A model generated the notes under the pieces. It searched no databases. It was not told the DNA's origin and worked only from the letters and a program-made list of their open reading frames with translations. From NCBI RefSeq assembly GCF_002863305.2, contig NZ_CP136962.1:1674001-1738000 (forward strand): DNA of 64,000 nucleotides, given 5' to 3'. The translations under genes were made by a program, and so were the position numbers. The first letter of the stretch is position 1; each line of letters starts with the position of its first letter. Of this stretch, positions 52,996 to 61,897 are shown piece after piece. The stretch is from Neisseria perflava (lineage in GTDB: Bacteria > Pseudomonadota > Gammaproteobacteria > Burkholderiales > Neisseriaceae).

Positions 52996-53030
52996 TCCGC
53001 CCGCCGGACGCGGGGAGGCATTTCGGCGGG
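52996..53030 (-). promoter_or_regulatory. Hairpin adjoining the mgtE ribosome-binding site
   Basis: On the minus strand CCCGCCG (53030-53024) pairs perfectly with CGGCGGG (53006-53000), immediately followed by the SD GGAG and the ATG at 52989. The stem could affect translation initiation. Confidence 0.5.
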
Positions 53031-53172
53031 ATGATTATTGTTGTTGTGTGTCTGATGGGAAGTTCAAAGGCGAACTGGGAAGGTCCATAATTCGAGCCTG
53101 CTGAGAGGCGCAGAGTTGTAAACGGTGCATATTCTACTCTTTTTTAGGCCGTTTTACCATTTTTAACGAGGA

Positions 53173-53219
53173 AGGCCGTCTGAAATCGGGTGATATCGAT
53201 CCCTTTTTTCAGACGGCCT
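53173..53219. terminator. DUS terminator after the LysR gene
   Basis: AGGCCGTCTGAAA and its complement with a longer loop, 12 bp past the lysR stop on the minus strand. Confidence 0.75.
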
Positions 53220-53231
53220 GATGATTTGATT

Positions 53232-54125
53232 TTATTTGTTTCGCCTGCCAAACGCTTCTCTGACCACATTCAACCAAGCCCTTAAGGCCGGCGTCGGGCG
53301 TTGGTGTTTTTTCCATGCCATGGTGAGCTGCCAGCGGATTTCGGGTTCGACCAAAGGAATGGCGGCAAAGACATCGGGATTGATTTTTCGGGCATAGTAT
53401 TCGGGCAGTAGGGCAATGCCCATATTGTGCGCCACCATGTCGGCAACCAAATTCCATTGCCCGGTACGGCAAACAACGTTGGGCGTAAAACCTTGATTGC
53501 GGCAGGCCGTCTGAATGGTTTCGTTGAGGGAAAAGCCGGCGCCGAACAGGATGAAGGGCTCGTATTGCAGGCTTTTAAGCTTCAGTGCATCGTGTTTCGC
53601 CCGATTTTTCGGCATCAAGACCACCAGCGGATAGTCGCATAAAGTAATGCTGTCGAAATCTTCGTGAACCGGCGCGAGCAGCTGTCCGGCATCAAGTTCG
53701 TTGTTGCGCAGGGATTGCTCGATGGCGAGCGAACCTTGTTCCAAAAACGACAATTCGATGTCCGGCCATTTTTGGTGGAAATCAAACAGCGCATGACTGA
53801 GCAAATCGCTGCCAAACAAAGCCAAACCCAAACGCAGCGTCCCGCTTTTGACATGGCGATAATCGTCAATGCGCGCAAGCAATAAATCGCGTTCGTGCAA
53901 AAGGTTTAAAGCGTGGCGATAGACTTCTTCGCCGATTGCGGTCGGCTGCACCTGCCGCTTTTTGCGTCCGTTTTCTTTGCACAAAAGCGGCACGCCCAAT
54001 TCTTCTTCCAAAGCCTGAATGATTTTGCTGACCGTCGGCTGCGTCAAATTCAACGCGGAAGCCGTGGCCGAAAAACTTTGCAGGCGGATGAGTTCGGCAA
54101 AACAATACAGGCTTTTGAAGTCCAT
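53232..54125 (-). CDS. LysR-family regulator, probable CidR-type
   Basis: 297 residues. An N-terminal winged HTH (FAELIRLQSFSATASALNLTQPTVSKIIQALEEELGVPLL) and a C-terminal effector domain. Divergent from cidA/cidB-like genes with a dyad between them, so it likely controls them, as CidR does in Gram-positive bacteria in response to acetate or carbon overflow. The effector is not known here. Confidence 0.9.
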   Translation of the reverse strand: MDFKSLYCFAELIRLQSFSATASALNLTQPTVSKIIQALEEELGVPLLCKENGRKKRQVQPTAIGEEVYRHALNLLHERDLLLARIDDYRHVKSGTLRLGLALFGSDLLSHALFDFHQKWPDIELSFLEQGSLAIEQSLRNNELDAGQLLAPVHEDFDSITLCDYPLVVLMPKNRAKHDALKLKSLQYEPFILFGAGFSLNETIQTACRNQGFTPNVVCRTGQWNLVADMVAHNMGIALLPEYYARKINPDVFAAIPLVEPEIRWQLTMAWKKHQRPTPALRAWLNVVREAFGRRNK

Positions 54126-54142
54126 TATTCCTCTAAGGCATG

Positions 54143-54159
54143 ATTATTCGTTTAATAAT
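54143..54159. promoter_or_regulatory. LysR-type dyad upstream of cidA
   Basis: ATTATT-CGTTT-AATAAT is a perfect 6-bp dyad with the T-N11-A geometry of LysR sites, 17 bp from the lysR start and 62 bp before cidA. A -10 TATAAT for cidA follows at 54185-54190. Confidence 0.65.
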
Positions 54160-54220
54160 TCATATTATGCAGAAACAAGGTTTCTATAATCAAGCCTTTC
54201 ATTCAACACACACCCATATC

Positions 54221-54613
54221 ATGGATTCCCTCACCAGATTTTTTCAGACGGCCTTGCAGCTTGCCATCATCGGCGCAGTATGGGGCGTCTCCGACCTTAT
54301 CGTCCGCTTCATGCATCTGCCTGTTTCTTCAGGCGTATTAGGCTTGTTCCTCATGCTCGCCCTTTTGGGGCTCGGCATCATCCGCCCGGGCATGGTTGAC
54401 CGCGGCGCAAAATGGGCATTGGGCGAACTCGTCTTTTTCTTCATCCCCATCATGGTTTCCGTCTTGCAATATCAAGACCTGCTGATGTCCGAAGGTTGGC
54501 AGCTGATTTTGACCATCGCCGTCGGCACCGCACTTGTGATGATCAGCACCGCCCTTACCCTCGACTTCTGCTACCGCTGGAAACGCCGCCTCTACAAAAA
54601 ACTCCACTCCTAA
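54221..54613 (+). CDS. cidA: CidA/LrgA-family holin-like protein
   Basis: 130 residues from the ATG at 54221 (MDSLTRFFQTALQ); the longer frame from 54140 runs through the promoter. Four hydrophobic helices and the LrgA signature LPVSSGVLGLFLMLALLGLGIIRPGMVDRGA (split between helices 2 and 3), followed by LGELVFFFIPIMVSVLQY. CidA-type proteins act in overflow-metabolite transport or murein hydrolase control. Paired with the LrgB-type gene 15 bp downstream. Confidence 0.9.
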   Translation: MDSLTRFFQTALQLAIIGAVWGVSDLIVRFMHLPVSSGVLGLFLMLALLGLGIIRPGMVDRGAKWALGELVFFFIPIMVSVLQYQDLLMSEGWQLILTIAVGTALVMISTALTLDFCYRWKRRLYKKLHS

Positions 54614-54628
54614 AAATAGAGAATAAAA

Positions 54629-55324
54629 ATGGACTACACCGCCCTCGCCTGCTTCATCTGGACTTGCTTTGCCTATGTCGTTGCCAAAAAAATCCACCGC
54701 AAAAAACCCTTAATGATTTTCTCCCCCGTCGTTACCGTCTCCGTCAGCACCATCCTCCTGCTGCTGGCATTCGGCATCAATTACGACACCTACCATAAAT
54801 ATACCCAAGGCATCGTCTTCCTGCTTACTCCGGTTACCGTTGCCTTTGCCGTCCCCATTTATGAAAACCGCGAAGTCATCCGCCGCCAACTGCCCATCCT
54901 CTCCATCGCCATTATGGTGGGCATGTTTGTCGGCGTAGTCAGCGCATTCCTCATGAGCCATATGTTCCACTTCAACAACGAAGTAACCAACAGCCTGATG
55001 GCGCGTTCCATCTCCACGCCGTTTGCCGTCGTCCTCGCCAGCGAAATCCACGGCTCCGCCTCGCTCGTTTCCCTGTTCACCATCATCACCGGCTTTGTCG
55101 GCATGATATTCGGCGACCTGTTTTTGGCCTTCACCCGCATCCGTTTCCGTACCGCCAACGGCGTGGCATTCGGCAATGCCGCCCACGGCTTCGGCACATC
55201 GCGCGCCGGACAACGCCACGAAACTGAAGGCGTAATGGCCAGCCTAACCATGATTCTGGCCGGACTGTTTATGGTATTGTTTGGCCCGACCATGGTGCAT
55301 TTGGTGGTTTGGATGATGAGTTAA
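54629..55324 (+). CDS. cidB: CidB/LrgB-family protein
   Basis: 231 residues, about seven membrane segments. TQGIVFLLTPVTVAFAVPIYENREVIRRQ, SLMARSISTPFAVVLASEIHGSASLVSLFTIITG and GVAFGNAAHGFGTSRAGQ are the LrgB/YohK hallmarks. Together with CidA it forms a membrane module; members transport pyruvate or related metabolites in other bacteria. Confidence 0.92.
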   Translation: MDYTALACFIWTCFAYVVAKKIHRKKPLMIFSPVVTVSVSTILLLLAFGINYDTYHKYTQGIVFLLTPVTVAFAVPIYENREVIRRQLPILSIAIMVGMFVGVVSAFLMSHMFHFNNEVTNSLMARSISTPFAVVLASEIHGSASLVSLFTIITGFVGMIFGDLFLAFTRIRFRTANGVAFGNAAHGFGTSRAGQRHETEGVMASLTMILAGLFMVLFGPTMVHLVVWMMS

Positions 55325-55353
55325 GCCTTTTCTCCATTCTTGCCAATACGCAA

Positions 55354-55389
55354 AAAGGCCGTCTGAAAAATGACTTTCAGACGGCCTTT
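55354..55389. terminator. DUS terminator between cidB and the IRLDPREW protein gene
   Basis: AAAGGCCGTCTGAAA and its complement, 6-nt loop, between convergent ends at 55324 and 55405. Confidence 0.85.
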
Positions 55390-55404
55390 AATCTTATGGA
55401 AAGG

Positions 55405-55782
55405 TTACAGCGTAGAAACTGAAGTTTCCGCTAAATCATGCATGGTATCCAAAGCAGATGAAGCAATACCATGACTTGAATATGTCGCCTTATCTGTGGA
55501 AAGACCGGCAGAAGAATCAAGAGGATCAGCCTCACCAAACGCACGGCTCAAAAGCTCATCTCCACTAAAAGCCTTAGTTTCCAATATCGGCTTGGAGGCC
55601 GGCAGCGCAGGCTCGAAACCTTCCCATTCGCGCGGATCAAGGCGGATGATATGGTCATCATCATAACCGTCATTAGGACCTTTGCCTTCTCCTGAAAAAG
55701 TACCGTCCCACTCGCGCGGATCGAGGCGAATAACAAAATCTTCAGAATCACTTTCTTTACTTGGTTGATGTACTTTAGCCAT
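55405..55782 (-). CDS. Hypothetical protein with duplicated IRLDPREW motif
   Basis: 125 residues from the ATG at 55782 (MAKVHQPSKES), preferred over 55818 because AAGGAG precedes it. The motif IRLDPREW-D/E-G occurs twice, about 28 residues apart, each after an acidic stretch. The rest is low in hydrophobics, Ser/Ala/Asp-rich and probably disordered. No signal peptide or membrane segment. I recognise no family; a short repeated motif in an acidic protein suggests multivalent binding to one partner. Confidence 0.65.
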   Translation of the reverse strand: MAKVHQPSKESDSEDFVIRLDPREWDGTFSGEGKGPNDGYDDDHIIRLDPREWEGFEPALPASKPILETKAFSGDELLSRAFGEADPLDSSAGLSTDKATYSSHGIASSALDTMHDLAETSVSTL

Positions 55783-55818
55783 GAAATTCTCCTTAACAAA
55801 TAAACGGATACTGTACAT

Positions 55819-55838
55819 AATGCCTCATAAAAGGCATT
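55819..55838 (-). promoter_or_regulatory. Hairpin in the leader of the IRLDPREW protein gene
   Basis: AATGCCT pairs with AGGCATT around CATAAA, 37 bp upstream of the start codon. The remaining leader to 56040 is AT-rich with no gene. Confidence 0.4.
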
Positions 55839-56040
55839 GCGGACTCTATTCTAGAACAAAGAAAACAGTGGGCAACGATTGAAGGGAACAACGGTTTATT
55901 AACACGATAATTGGATTAAAATCTTTTTAAAACAAATAGATATAATTTATACATCATACCCGGTCATCCATAATTAAAAATCTCACCCATGCCGTCTACC
56001 AAGATGATTTCCCCTCTTCCGTCCCCTTGCTATGTAACAA
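55839..56040. other. AT-rich intergenic region
   Basis: No ORF or RNA feature stands out between the hairpin and the metS terminator. A TATAAT-like string near 55947 may be a promoter element. Confidence 0.4.
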
Positions 56041-56042
56041 AA

Positions 56043-56073
56043 AGGCCGTCTGAAAAATGACTTTCAGACGGCC
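56043..56073. terminator. DUS terminator after metS
   Basis: GGCCGTCTGAAA and its complement, 6-nt loop, 19 bp past the metS stop on the minus strand. Confidence 0.8.
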
Positions 56074-56091
56074 CTTTCATTTGCCCAAGCC

Positions 56092-56184
56092 TTATTCTTT
56101 AGGCAGGCGCAGGACGGAGACGATGAATCCGCCCCAAATGACGATCAATGCGACAAGCATCATAATAATGGCTGAAGTACTCAT
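56092..56184 (-). CDS. metS: MetS-family small subunit of an NSS transporter
   Basis: 30 residues, too short for most gene callers: [19 protein letters not shown], then FIVSVLRLPKE. A single hydrophobic helix and the C-terminal LP-K/E pattern match MetS, the small partner of the MetP amino-acid importer. The ATG overlaps the upstream stop by one base (TAATG), showing translational coupling with the large subunit. Confidence 0.85.
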   Translation of the reverse strand: MSTSAIIMMLVALIVIWGGFIVSVLRLPKE

Positions 56185-57719
56185 TATTCGTCTCCTTCAC
56201 GTTCGTGTTCATGTTCGTCTTTGACGTTGAAGCCCTGACCGTGTTTCCACGGCAAGAATGACAGCAAGACAGACAATACCAAGAGAGCGCCTACCATGCC
56301 CCAGCCGAAGATATTGAGGAAGCTGTCAGGATAGCCGCTGTAATTCTCTTTTAAGAGGCCGGCAGTATCTTGATAAAGCATATAGCCGAGCATAGCGACG
56401 GTAACTACCACGCTGGCTGTCCACACTTTACCGACACGGATGGAAGACAGCGCGTTCAAGTGATTGCGCAGTTCGGGCAGCTTGCGCAACAAAACAATCG
56501 CCAAAACGTAAACAAAACCGGAAGCCACAATGCCGTAAGTATTGATGAATTTGTCCAATACGTCCAACACAGGCAGGCCGGTGGTCGTACCGAACAGCAA
56601 GGTAGAAATAATCGCCATTGGCACGCCTGCAATCAGCGTTGCGCTGACACGGCCGATGTTCATTTTGTCTTGAATTGCGGCCACAATCACTTCAACGATG
56701 GAAATCATAGAAGTTACCCCCGCAAACACCAGCGAGCCGAAGAACAACACGCCGATCAATGCGCCCATCGGCGCTTGGTTGATAATGGTCGGGAACGCGA
56801 TAAACGCCAAGCCGATACCGTTGGATGCCACTTCGCTGACTTCTTTGCCTGCGGCTTGAGCCATAAAGCCCAATGCTGCGAATACGCCAATACCGGCGAG
56901 CAACTCGAAGCTGCTGTTGGCAAAGCCGACAACCAAGCCGGTGCCGCCCAAGTCGGTTTTTTTCTTCAGGTAAGAAGAATAAGTAATCATGATGCCGAAG
57001 CAGATGGAGAGCGAGAAGAAGATCTGGCCATATGCGGCTACCCAGACTTTCGGATCCGCCAAGCGGCTCCAGTCAGGCGTAAACAAAGCGTCCAAACCTT
57101 TTGCCGCGCCCGGCAGGGTCAGGGCGATGCCCACCATGATGACAAACATCACTACCAACAAAGGCATGAAGAATGTGGACGCACCGGCCACGCCTTTTTG
57201 CACGCCCAAAGCCATAATCGCCAGCGTAAACACCCACACGGCAATCAGCGGACCAGCTACTTTGCCGACAAAGTCCAAGCCCAAGTCTTTGGCATCGGCC
57301 ATTTGTAGGAAGTCTTTGAAGAAGAAGGTCTGCGGATCCGCACCCCATGCCGAAGTCAAAGAATAATAGGCATAGCTTGCCGCCCAGCCGACAATCACGG
57401 CGTAGTAGATACAGATGATGACGTTGGTCAGGAAGTTCCACCAACCCATCGGCTCAAACCAACGGCCGAGGCGGCGGAAGGCCAAAGGAGGCGAACCGCG
57501 GTAACGGTGGCCGATGGCGTAGTCGAGCAGCAACAGCGGAATACCTGCCGTCAACAGCGCAACCAAGTAAGGGAGGACGAAAGCACCACCGCCGTTGTCG
57601 AAGGCGATGTAAGGGAAACGCCAAATGTTGCCTAAGCCCACGGCCGAGCCGATGGCGGCAAACATAAAGGCACGGCGACTGCTAAACGTCGCGCGTTCGC
57701 TGGATTGAGAATTTGACAC
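56184..57719 (-). CDS. metP: Sodium-dependent NSS-family amino-acid transporter (MetP-like)
   Basis: 511 residues from a GTG at 57719, with SD AAGAGG. Twelve membrane segments of the LeuT fold. [34 protein letters not shown] is the helix-1 Na+/substrate signature, and [12 protein letters not shown] marks helix 6. Because a MetS-type partner follows, methionine/alanine-type import is the best guess. Confidence 0.92.
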   Translation of the reverse strand: MSNSQSSERATFSSRRAFMFAAIGSAVGLGNIWRFPYIAFDNGGGAFVLPYLVALLTAGIPLLLLDYAIGHRYRGSPPLAFRRLGRWFEPMGWWNFLTNVIICIYYAVIVGWAASYAYYSLTSAWGADPQTFFFKDFLQMADAKDLGLDFVGKVAGPLIAVWVFTLAIMALGVQKGVAGASTFFMPLLVVMFVIMVGIALTLPGAAKGLDALFTPDWSRLADPKVWVAAYGQIFFSLSICFGIMITYSSYLKKKTDLGGTGLVVGFANSSFELLAGIGVFAALGFMAQAAGKEVSEVASNGIGLAFIAFPTIINQAPMGALIGVLFFGSLVFAGVTSMISIVEVIVAAIQDKMNIGRVSATLIAGVPMAIISTLLFGTTTGLPVLDVLDKFINTYGIVASGFVYVLAIVLLRKLPELRNHLNALSSIRVGKVWTASVVVTVAMLGYMLYQDTAGLLKENYSGYPDSFLNIFGWGMVGALLVLSVLLSFLPWKHGQGFNVKDEHEHEREGDE

Positions 57720-57747
57720 AATGAACCTCTTAAAAATCGAGTGTCGT

Positions 57748-57765
57748 CAAGGCCTCCCGGCCTTG
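57748..57765 (-). promoter_or_regulatory. Tetraloop hairpin in the metP leader
   Basis: On the minus strand CAAGGCC-GGGA-GGCCTTG is a perfect 7-bp stem with a GNRA-type loop, 29 nt before the metP start. A weaker GGCCG/CGGCC hairpin lies further upstream (57787-57803). A regulatory leader is possible. Confidence 0.4.
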
Positions 57766-57769
57766 CGCA

Positions 57770-58436
57770 TATATATTTAGAAATCAGGCCGGACAAAGCG
57801 GCCGGTTAAAATAGATATTCGGACAAGGATAATATCCGGTATTTAAAGAATGCACCGCTTATGGCCATGCAAACATAATCTGACCTTATCGTAAAAAAAT
57901 TTAACACTGTTGGCAAGTCAGTATTGCATTAAAATCGCAAGGAAAATCTTCATGCACTACGACTAAAATCTTCATACACTTCTTTATATACAAGCCAAAC
58001 GCAACACCCAAGCCCCGTTTTCCCTCCCCTTCCCACTGACAACCGCCCTCGCCGCAAACCGCCTTTCCCTTATCCCGTAAGGAAAAGCGGCAACCCAACG
58101 CATTCAAATCCCCGTCATCAAAATGTTTCAGACGGCCTGTTTCCCTTCCGTCCCATCCGGGCCGTCTGAAATTTCACTGTTGCATGTTGTAATCAAGAAA
58201 CCGTCCCAAAATTCCGTTTAATATAAACAAAAACAATCCGCCTTTTTCTACGCCCATCATCACTATCATTTAAAATAAGCATAAAATATCAAAAATAAAA
58301 TGAATACAAAATAAAATAACAAAAAATCCAAAATAAAATTAATTTTAAACCCGAATTTCTACTCTAATTATCCACAATCAAAAATAATCGAATCAAAAAA
58401 TTTCAATAAAACATTAATTACACAACACTACATTTT
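57770..58436. other. Long non-coding region between metP and gapA
   Basis: No convincing gene. It holds an outward inverted DUS pair (58126-58137 and 58160-58171), a GGATAATATCC palindrome near 57827, and an A-rich block (58250-58430) with repeated AAAATAAAAT strings just upstream of the gapA promoter. The A-rich block resembles an UP element or curved DNA. Confidence 0.5.
58126..58171. repeat. Inverted DUS pair in the metP-gapA intergenic region
   Basis: TTTCAGACGGCC (58126-58137) and GGCCGTCTGAAA (58160-58171) with a 22-nt loop, in the opposite arm order to most DUS hairpins in the window. Confidence 0.75.
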
Positions 58437-58445
58437 TGCTATAAT
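58437..58445 (+). promoter_or_regulatory. Extended -10 promoter of gapA
   Basis: TGCTATAAT lies 48 bp before the gapA start, downstream of a long A-tract region. Confidence 0.65.
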
Positions 58446-58492
58446 TGCCGCCATTCAATCCACAACCCAAACCCAAAAGAAGAGGAAAAGCC

Positions 58493-59521
58493 ATGGGTAT
58501 CAAAGTTGCCATCAACGGTTACGGCCGCATCGGCCGCCAAGTAGTGCGCGCTATTTTCGACTACAAACTGCAAGACCAACTCGACATCGTTGCCATCAAC
58601 GCCAGCGGCAGCATCGAGACCAACGCCCACCTGACCAAATTTGACACTGTTCACGGCCGCTTTGACGCCGATGTTTCCCATGATGAAAAACACCTCATCA
58701 TCAACGGTAAAAAAATCCCTTACTTCTCCACCCGCAATCCTGCCGAATTGCCATGGGGCGAATTGGGCGTTGACCTGGTCATGGAATGTACCGGCGCGTT
58801 CACCAGCAAAGAGAAAGCCAAAATCCACTTGGAAAGCGGCGCGAAAAAAGTGCTGATTTCCGCTCCCGGCGGCGATGACGTTGACGCAACCATCGTTTAC
58901 GGCGTAAACGACGACGTGATTACCGGCGACATGACCGTTATCTCCAACGCGTCTTGTACCACCAACTGCCTGGCACCCGTGGCCAAAGTGTTGAACGAAA
59001 ACATCGGCATCGTAAACGGCGTGATGACCACCATCCACGCGCTGACCAACGACCAAACCGTCACCGACGTACGCCACAAAGACCTGCGCCGTGCGCGTAG
59101 CGGCGTGGAAAACATGATTCCGACCAAAACCGGCGCAGCAAAAGCCGTCGGCTTGGTATTGCCAGCCCTGAAAGGCAAACTCGACGGCCTCGCCATCCGC
59201 GTACCGACCGTCAACGTTTCCCTGGTTGACCTGAGCTTCCAAGCAAGCCGCGAGACTTCTGTCGAAGAAATCAACGCGCTGATGAAAGCCGCTTCCGAAG
59301 AAGGCCGTCTGAAAGGCGTTTTGGGTTACAACACCCTGCCGCTGGTTTCTATGGACTTCAACCACACCACCCAAGCCAGCACATTTGACTCTACGCTGAC
59401 CAAAGTAACCGAAGGCAAAATGGTTAAAGTGTTCGCATGGTACGACAACGAGTGGGGCTTCAGCTGCCAAATGCTGAACACCGCGCGCCGTATGTTCGGT
59501 TTGGAAGTACGTCCGTTCTAA
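58493..59521 (+). CDS. gapA: Glyceraldehyde-3-phosphate dehydrogenase, type I
   Basis: 342 residues from the ATG at 58493 with SD AGAGGAAAAG; the longer frame from 58445 starts in the -10 element. NAD fold [16 protein letters not shown], active-site [11 protein letters not shown] with catalytic Cys near 156, [12 protein letters not shown] [12 protein letters not shown] and [12 protein letters not shown]. The Asn-Gly-rich second domain is typical of cytoplasmic glycolytic enzymes. Confidence 0.97.
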   Translation: MGIKVAINGYGRIGRQVVRAIFDYKLQDQLDIVAINASGSIETNAHLTKFDTVHGRFDADVSHDEKHLIINGKKIPYFSTRNPAELPWGELGVDLVMECTGAFTSKEKAKIHLESGAKKVLISAPGGDDVDATIVYGVNDDVITGDMTVISNASCTTNCLAPVAKVLNENIGIVNGVMTTIHALTNDQTVTDVRHKDLRRARSGVENMIPTKTGAAKAVGLVLPALKGKLDGLAIRVPTVNVSLVDLSFQASRETSVEEINALMKAASEEGRLKGVLGYNTLPLVSMDFNHTTQASTFDSTLTKVTEGKMVKVFAWYDNEWGFSCQMLNTARRMFGLEVRPF

Positions 59522-59535
59522 TCGGCTTCCAACAC

Positions 59536-59571
59536 AAAGGCCGTCTGAAACATCTTTTCAGACGGCCTTTT
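59536..59571 (+). terminator. DUS terminator after gapA
   Basis: AAAGGCCGTCTGAAA and its complement, 5-6 nt loop and a T tail, 15 bp after the stop. Confidence 0.85.
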
Positions 59572-59621
59572 GTATTTCCTTTAAAATATCGCATTCCCAT
59601 TTATTTTCAGACGGCCTCTTC

Positions 59622-61829
59622 ATGTTTCCCAACGAATCCGCCCCCAACCTCCTGCAAGGCTTAAACCCCGAACAACTCTCCGCCGTAACCTGGCCGCCGC
59701 AATCCGCCCTCGTTTTGGCGGGCGCGGGCAGCGGCAAGACGCGCGTACTGACCACGCGCATCGCATGGCTTTTGCAAAGCGGTCAGGCCAGCGTACACAG
59801 CATTATGGCGGTAACGTTTACCAACAAAGCCGCCAAAGAAATGCAGACCCGTTTGGGCGCGATGATTCCCGTCAACGTCCGCGCCATGTGGCTCGGCACG
59901 TTCCACGGCCTCTGCCACCGCTTTCTACGCCTGCACCACCGCGATGCCGGCCTGCCGTCTTCCTTTCAAATCCTCGACAGCAGTGACCAGCTTTCCCTGA
60001 TTAAACGCCTGCTCAAAAGCCTCAACATCGCCGAAGAAATCATCGCACCGCGTTCGCTGCAAGGCTTTATCAACGCGCAAAAAGAATCCGGTTTACGCGC
60101 TTCCGTCTTGAGCGCGCCCGATCCGCACACGCGCCGCATGATTGAGTGCTATGCCGAATACGACAAAATCTGCCAACGCGAAGGCGTGGTCGATTTTGCC
60201 GAACTCATGCTGCGCAGCTACGAAATGCTGCAAAACAACGAAATCCTGCGCCAGCACTACCAAAACCGCTTCAACCACATTCTGGTCGACGAGTTCCAAG
60301 ACACCAACAAGCTGCAATACGCCTGGCTGAAACTGATTGCCGGCAACAACGCAGCAGTATTTGCCGTCGGTGACGACGACCAAAGCATTTACCGGTTCCG
60401 CGGCGCAAACGTCGGCAACATGACCGCGCTGATGGAAGAATTCCACATCGACGCACCCGTCAAACTCGAACAAAACTACCGCTCCGTCGGCAACATCCTC
60501 GCCGCCGCCAACGCCGTTATCGAAAACAACGACGAACGCCTCGGCAAAAACCTGCGCACCGACGCCGAAGCAGGCGACAAAATCCGCTACTACTCCGCCT
60601 TTACCGACCTCGAAGAAGCCCAATTCATCGTGGACGAAACCAAAGCCCTCGAACGCGAAGGCTGGGATTTGGACGAAATCGCCGTCCTCTACCGCAGCAA
60701 CGCCCAATCGCGCGTTATCGAACAAAGCCTGTTCCGCAGTGGCATCCCCTACAAAATCTACGGCGGCCTGCGCTTTTACGAACGCCAAGAAATCAAACAC
60801 GCCCTCGCCTACCTGCGCCTCGCTGTCAATCCCGACGACGACAACGCCCTCTTGCGCGTCATCAACTTCCCACCGCGCGGCATCGGCGCACGCACCGTCG
60901 AAAACCTTCAGACGGCCTCAAATGAACAAGGCATCACCCTCTGGCAGGCAGCCTGCAATGCCGGCGCAAAAGCCGCCAAAATCGCCGCCTTCGTCCGCCT
61001 CATTGAAGCCCTGCGCAACCAAGTCGGACAAATGCCCCTGTCCGAAATCATCGTCGGCATCCTCAAAGACAGCGGCCTGACCGAACACTACAAAACCCAA
61101 AAAGGCGACAACCAAGACCGCCTCGACAACCTCGACGAACTCGTCAACGCCGCCATCGAGTTCAAACCCGAAGACAGCAACTTTGAAACCCTGCCTGAAA
61201 ACATTTCAGACGACCCCGCCTTCCCCATCCTCGCCTTCCTCAGCAACGCCGCCCTCGAATCCGGCGAAAACCAAGCAGGCGCAGGCGAAAAAGCCGTCCA
61301 ACTGATGACCGTCCACGCCTCCAAAGGCTTGGAATTCAACGCCGTCTTCCTCACCGGCATGGAAGAAGGCCGCTTCCCCAGCGAAATGAGCCTTGCCGAA
61401 CGCGGCGGCCTCGAAGAAGAACGCCGCCTTATGTACGTCGCCATCACCCGCGCCCGCAAACGCCTCTACATCACCATGGCGCAACAACGCATGCTGCACG
61501 GACAAACCCAATTCGGCATTGTCTCTCGCTTCGTCGAAGAAATCCCGCCCGAAGTATTGCACTACCTGTCGGTCAAAAAACCGGCCTACGACAGCTACGG
61601 CAACACGCGCCAAACCGTCACGTTCAAAGACAAAATCATTGAAGACTTCAAACAGCCGCAAACCTACGCAGGCTTCCGCATCGGCCAAAACGTCCGCCAC
61701 GCCAAATTCGGCACCGGCGTCATCATCGATGCCGTGGACAAAGGCGAATCCGCCCGACTGACCATCAACTTCGGCAAACAGGGTGTAAAAGAGCTGGATA
61801 CCAAGTTTGCGAAATTGGAAGAGATGTAG
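59622..61829 (+). CDS. uvrD: DNA helicase II (UvrD/Rep family)
   Basis: 735 residues, SF1A layout: Walker A AGAGSGKTRVLTTRIAWL (about 33-50), FTNKAAKEMQ, motif II VDEFQDTN, DDDQSIYRFRGA, LEQNYRS, FYERQEIKHALAYLR, and the VI motif VAITRARKRLYI. A C-terminal Tudor-like segment (GFRIGQNVRHAKFGTGVI) binds RNA polymerase in UvrD proteins. Role in nucleotide-excision and mismatch repair. Confidence 0.95.
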   Translation: MFPNESAPNLLQGLNPEQLSAVTWPPQSALVLAGAGSGKTRVLTTRIAWLLQSGQASVHSIMAVTFTNKAAKEMQTRLGAMIPVNVRAMWLGTFHGLCHRFLRLHHRDAGLPSSFQILDSSDQLSLIKRLLKSLNIAEEIIAPRSLQGFINAQKESGLRASVLSAPDPHTRRMIECYAEYDKICQREGVVDFAELMLRSYEMLQNNEILRQHYQNRFNHILVDEFQDTNKLQYAWLKLIAGNNAAVFAVGDDDQSIYRFRGANVGNMTALMEEFHIDAPVKLEQNYRSVGNILAAANAVIENNDERLGKNLRTDAEAGDKIRYYSAFTDLEEAQFIVDETKALEREGWDLDEIAVLYRSNAQSRVIEQSLFRSGIPYKIYGGLRFYERQEIKHALAYLRLAVNPDDDNALLRVINFPPRGIGARTVENLQTASNEQGITLWQAACNAGAKAAKIAAFVRLIEALRNQVGQMPLSEIIVGILKDSGLTEHYKTQKGDNQDRLDNLDELVNAAIEFKPEDSNFETLPENISDDPAFPILAFLSNAALESGENQAGAGEKAVQLMTVHASKGLEFNAVFLTGMEEGRFPSEMSLAERGGLEEERRLMYVAITRARKRLYITMAQQRMLHGQTQFGIVSRFVEEIPPEVLHYLSVKKPAYDSYGNTRQTVTFKDKIIEDFKQPQTYAGFRIGQNVRHAKFGTGVIIDAVDKGESARLTINFGKQGVKELDTKFAKLEEM

Positions 61830-61851
61830 AAATTAGAATGCTTGGAATGAT

Positions 61852-61885
61852 AAAGGCCGTCTGAACATTTTTCAGACGACCTTTT
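61852..61885. terminator. Hybrid-dialect DUS terminator after uvrD
   Basis: The left arm is AG-DUS (AAAGGCCGTCTGAA); the right arm reads TTCAGACGACCTTTT, the complement of the AG-mucDUS AGGTCGTCTGAA. One G-T pair results. It lies between convergent uvrD and the TSUP gene. Confidence 0.75.
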
Positions 61886-61897
61886 AACATCTACCTA

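Noticed and set aside
57901-58107. 68-codon minus-strand frame in the metP-gapA gap
   Set aside because: No SD, low-complexity composition and no recognisable domain; treated as non-coding.
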